Of a stretch of DNA of 64,000 nucleotides, positions 62,010-64,000 are shown piece after piece; positions within the stretch are counted from its first letter, which is position 1, and each line of letters begins with the position of its first letter. Position numbers and translations under genes: made by a program. Source of the DNA: CAVQGZ01 sp942491665 (GTDB lineage: Bacteria; Actinomycetota; Actinomycetes; Jiangellales; Jiangellaceae); the NCBI GenBank assembly GCA_942491665.1, contig CALOBR010000016.1, positions 62,001-126,000 on the forward strand, written 5' to 3'. The notes beneath the pieces were generated by a model that was given only the letters and a program-made list of their open reading frames with translations, ran no database searches and was not told the origin of the DNA.

Positions 62010-62573
62010 CTAGAAGTTGTACGGATCGACGCTCGCGATCTTCAGCTCCTGTTCGGTGCCGTCGCCACCCGCGTTCACGCTGCCGCTGTCGACGATGATG
62101 ATCAGGAGTATGGCGTCGTCATCCGCGCTATTCATGGTGGAGGAGGACTGTTGCGCCACGCGGAAGCGCCACCCTTGCTGAGCGACGACCGCGTCATCGA
62201 TTCGTTCGATTCCGCCCGTCGATCTCACGATGTTCTCAAGGCCACCGGTGAGAGTGTTCCCGGATGCCACCGGTAGACCGAAGACCGTCGCATCGTCCGT
62301 GCTCATCTCTCGAAGGGCCTCGACGTCGCCCGCGTTGACGGCAGCGTAGAAGTCGTCGAGCAGAGCCTCGACCTCGTCGTTGGTCCCGCCGTCTGAGTCT
62401 TGGGCGAACAGCAGGTATCCCGCGCCCACGCCGACGGCAGCGGCGATCAGCCCGACGACCACGACGACGAACCAGTCCGTGGCCGTCTTACCGTCTCGAT
62501 CCTTCCTGGGCGGCGATGCCGGCATCCCCACATCCGCGGTTCTTGACTCTGCCTCTGGCTGGGTCGTCGTCAT
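62010..62573 (-). CDS. Membrane-anchored NTF2/SnoaL-like protein
   Basis: 187 aa from ATG 62573. A cytoplasmic start, one helix (DWFVVVVVGLIAAAVGVGAG) and an outside domain follow the pattern of NTF2-like (SnoaL_3) folds: EVEALLDDFYAAVNAGDVEA, TVFGLPVAS and the C-terminal strands AILLIIIVDSG and ELKIASVDPY. Such domains may bind ligands or act as lid domains; no catalytic residues are clear. It is divergent from the GntR-LacI regulator. Confidence 0.75.
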   Translation of the reverse strand: MTTTQPEAESRTADVGMPASPPRKDRDGKTATDWFVVVVVGLIAAAVGVGAGYLLFAQDSDGGTNDEVEALLDDFYAAVNAGDVEALREMSTDDATVFGLPVASGNTLTGGLENIVRSTGGIERIDDAVVAQQGWRFRVAQQSSSTMNSADDDAILLIIIVDSGSVNAGGDGTEQELKIASVDPYNF

Positions 62574-62585
62574 GGTGCCGCTCCC

Positions 62586-62630
62586 TTGACTCGGTCCTTC
62601 AGGCTGCTTTGATACTATGTTCTAGCACAA
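62586..62630. promoter_or_regulatory. Promoter/operator candidate between the NTF2-like gene and the GntR regulator
   Basis: An AT-rich island in otherwise GC-rich DNA: TTGACT (62586), TACTAT (62613) and the element TTGATACTATGTTCTAG bounded by TTG/CAA (62609-62630). The spacing between the -35-like and -10-like boxes is 21 bp, too long for sigma-A, so the exact promoter is unclear. It is a likely site for autoregulation. Confidence 0.35.
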
Positions 62631-62658
62631 CAATCCGGCAGGAGACAATGGTTCCCCG

Positions 62659-63810
62659 ATGGACATCTCGCAGTACCTGAGGATTGACCGTGACGGCGCC
62701 CTCCCGCTCACGGTCCAGCTCGTCCAACAGCTGAGATGGCTCATTGTGCGGGGACAGACCGGCGTTGGTGACAGGCTTCCGCCGGTGCGTGAACTCGCCG
62801 ACGAGCTCGGGATCAACATGCACACCGTCCGCGCCGCCTACCAGGAGCTGTCCAGCGCAGGCTTGGTCACCAGCCGCCCCGGAGCGGGCACCACGGTTGC
62901 CGCGTACGACCCGGAACGGCTCGGTACCAACGTTGCCGGTATCCCCAGCTTCACCATCGGGGTGATCGTCCCCTCCCTTGAGGAGTTCTACACCCCCATG
63001 CTCGAAGCCATCGACGACGCACTGGAACACGGACCGACCATGGTGGTGGTGTGCAACACCCGGGAAGTCCCCACGAAGGCAGCCTGGTTCGTGGACCAGC
63101 TCGTCGCCAGAGGAACCGACGGCATCATCCTCATCGCCCACGATCCATACGACCCCTCCGGCGCACCGATACCCCGAGTACCTGCCAACGTCCCCACCGT
63201 GGTGGTCGATTGGCCCACCGCTTCCGACCCCGTCGTCGTGTTCGACATGCACGGAGCCGGACACCAAGCCGCCGCCCACCTCATCGAGCACGGCCACGAA
63301 CGCATCGGGGTCATCACCCCGCCGATGGCAGCACCCAGCGTCGCCGAGACCCACGCCGGCATCCATCAGGCTCTCAGCGACGCCTCGCTCACCCTTCAGC
63401 CCGACGACTTCGCACACGTCTCCGACTTCGCCACCCCAGCCGGAATCGACGGCGCCGAACAACTCCTCGCACTCGATCCACCCCCAACCGCGATCCTCGC
63501 ACTCGGCGACCAGCTCGCCATCGGAGTCATCCACGCCGCCCGCAGCCACGGCCTGGCCATCCCCACCGACCTCGCCCTGGTCAGCATCGGAGACATCGCC
63601 GTCGCCCCCTACCTCGACCCACCCCTCACGACCGTCCACCAAGACCCCGCCGCCGCGGGAACGGCAGCCACCCAGGCACTCCTCCACCTCATCAACGGCG
63701 AAGCACCCGAGGCCACCCGACTCTCCCTACCCACCACCCTCATCATCCGTCGCAGCTGCGGCTGCCCAGCAGAACCCATCCCGTCGCAACATCAGCGGCA
63801 CGACACCTGA
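62659..63810 (+). CDS. Hybrid regulator: GntR HTH with LacI-type sugar-binding domain
   Basis: 383 aa from ATG 62659. The N-terminal GntR winged helix (about 5-75) reads LPLTVQLVQQLRWLIVRGQ, LPPVRELADELGINMHTVRA. It is followed by a periplasmic-binding-protein-like effector domain (about 95-360: IGVIVPSLEEFYTPML, ARGTDGIILIAHD, HGHERIGVITPP, DLALVSIGDIAVAPYLDPPL) ending RRSCGCP, a LacI-family end. This build is that of AraR. It should bind a sugar or nucleoside and control its neighbours or a locus outside the window. Confidence 0.92.
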   Translation: MDISQYLRIDRDGALPLTVQLVQQLRWLIVRGQTGVGDRLPPVRELADELGINMHTVRAAYQELSSAGLVTSRPGAGTTVAAYDPERLGTNVAGIPSFTIGVIVPSLEEFYTPMLEAIDDALEHGPTMVVVCNTREVPTKAAWFVDQLVARGTDGIILIAHDPYDPSGAPIPRVPANVPTVVVDWPTASDPVVVFDMHGAGHQAAAHLIEHGHERIGVITPPMAAPSVAETHAGIHQALSDASLTLQPDDFAHVSDFATPAGIDGAEQLLALDPPPTAILALGDQLAIGVIHAARSHGLAIPTDLALVSIGDIAVAPYLDPPLTTVHQDPAAAGTAATQALLHLINGEAPEATRLSLPTTLIIRRSCGCPAEPIPSQHQRHDT

Positions 63811-64000
63811 GGCTCGGTACCTCCCACCCGAACGGACACGGCCCGCTCGGACGCCTACGTCACTGCGCCGCCTGCGGACGCAGTTCACGGGATGCGGATC
63901 GGGGCTAGCGTCGGCGGGTTCGCGTGGTTGGTCAGCCCGTGAGCGACCCTTAGGCCGTCCTCCAACGCGGAGAGGGCCGGTGGCGCCCCCTTGTGGACCA
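63811..64000. other. End of window behind the GntR-LacI gene
   Basis: 190 bp with repeat copy 6 and no gene. The sequence runs off the window, so a gene further on may start just outside. Confidence 0.6.
63866..63882 (+). repeat. Dispersed 17-bp repeat, copy 6
   Basis: CGCCGCCTGCGGACGCA followed by GTTCA and then AT-CGG-rich sequence, like copy 1. It lies 56 bp behind the GntR-LacI stop codon. Confidence 0.85.

Noticed and set aside
53774..63882. Integron gene cassettes with attC sites
   Set aside because: The repeats are same-oriented and between genes, but none contains the GTTRRRY/RYYYAAC core pair, gene orientation alternates within modules, and no integron integrase is present.

Overview
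The window is high-GC actinobacterial chromosome. The evidence is a MshC-type mycothiol ligase, a bacterial proteasome activator (Bpa), an LCP cell-wall ligase, DUF5926 and DUF389 proteins, frequent GTG starts and many GTGA/ATGA/TAGTG gene overlaps. The genus cannot be fixed from the sequence alone.

Positions 1 to about 40.5 kb form a dense, conserved core. It holds a DUF389 membrane protein (cut by the window edge), two serine tRNAs (GCT and TGA), an LCP protein, and a trehalose/glucose block: otsA and otsB divergent, then a beta-phosphoglucomutase coupled to a GH65 disaccharide phosphorylase. A frameshifted membrane gene sits between otsB and pgmB. Next come a DEAD-box helicase, a ROK-type (polyphosphate) glucokinase, an SDR/nitrilase pair, a K+ channel, a quinone reductase, bpa, mshC with a nucleosidase, a TrpB2-type synthase, serS-HAD-DUF2087, pheA, a SulP transporter, DUF5926, an FAD-linked oxidase, LemA/DUF2207, an ABC-F ATPase, malQ, an esterase and an SCP2-like protein. 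OtsAB make trehalose; the GH65 enzyme with pgmB, the ROK kinase and MalQ could return disaccharides and maltodextrins to glucose phosphates.

From about 40.6 kb the character changes. A graveyard of minus-strand fragments (TMEM175 fused to an oxidoreductase tail, an IS1380 transposase, a helicase tail, a lipase lacking its serine) surrounds a serine-hydrolase lipoprotein, a LuxR regulator, a small secreted protein and a NarL-type two-component system. Then come a YefM-YoeB toxin-antitoxin pair with a recognisable double operator, an MDR reductase, and an IS5-group element whose transposase has lost an internal block, leaving a G-rich tract.

From about 53.7 kb to the end, six copies of one 17-bp sequence (CGCCGCCTGYGGACGCA), all in the same direction and all between genes, punctuate the DNA. 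Each complete interval between copies from 54.5 kb onward has the same layout: minus-strand gene(s) first, then divergent plus-strand gene(s). The modules are YjbR|VOC, SMP-30|broken DinB + DksA-like, TetR|four overlapping genes ending in an SDR, and cupin + NTF2-like|GntR-LacI hybrid regulator. This repeat-bounded arrangement is the least explained structure in the window. No integrase, CRISPR array, rRNA or prophage was seen.
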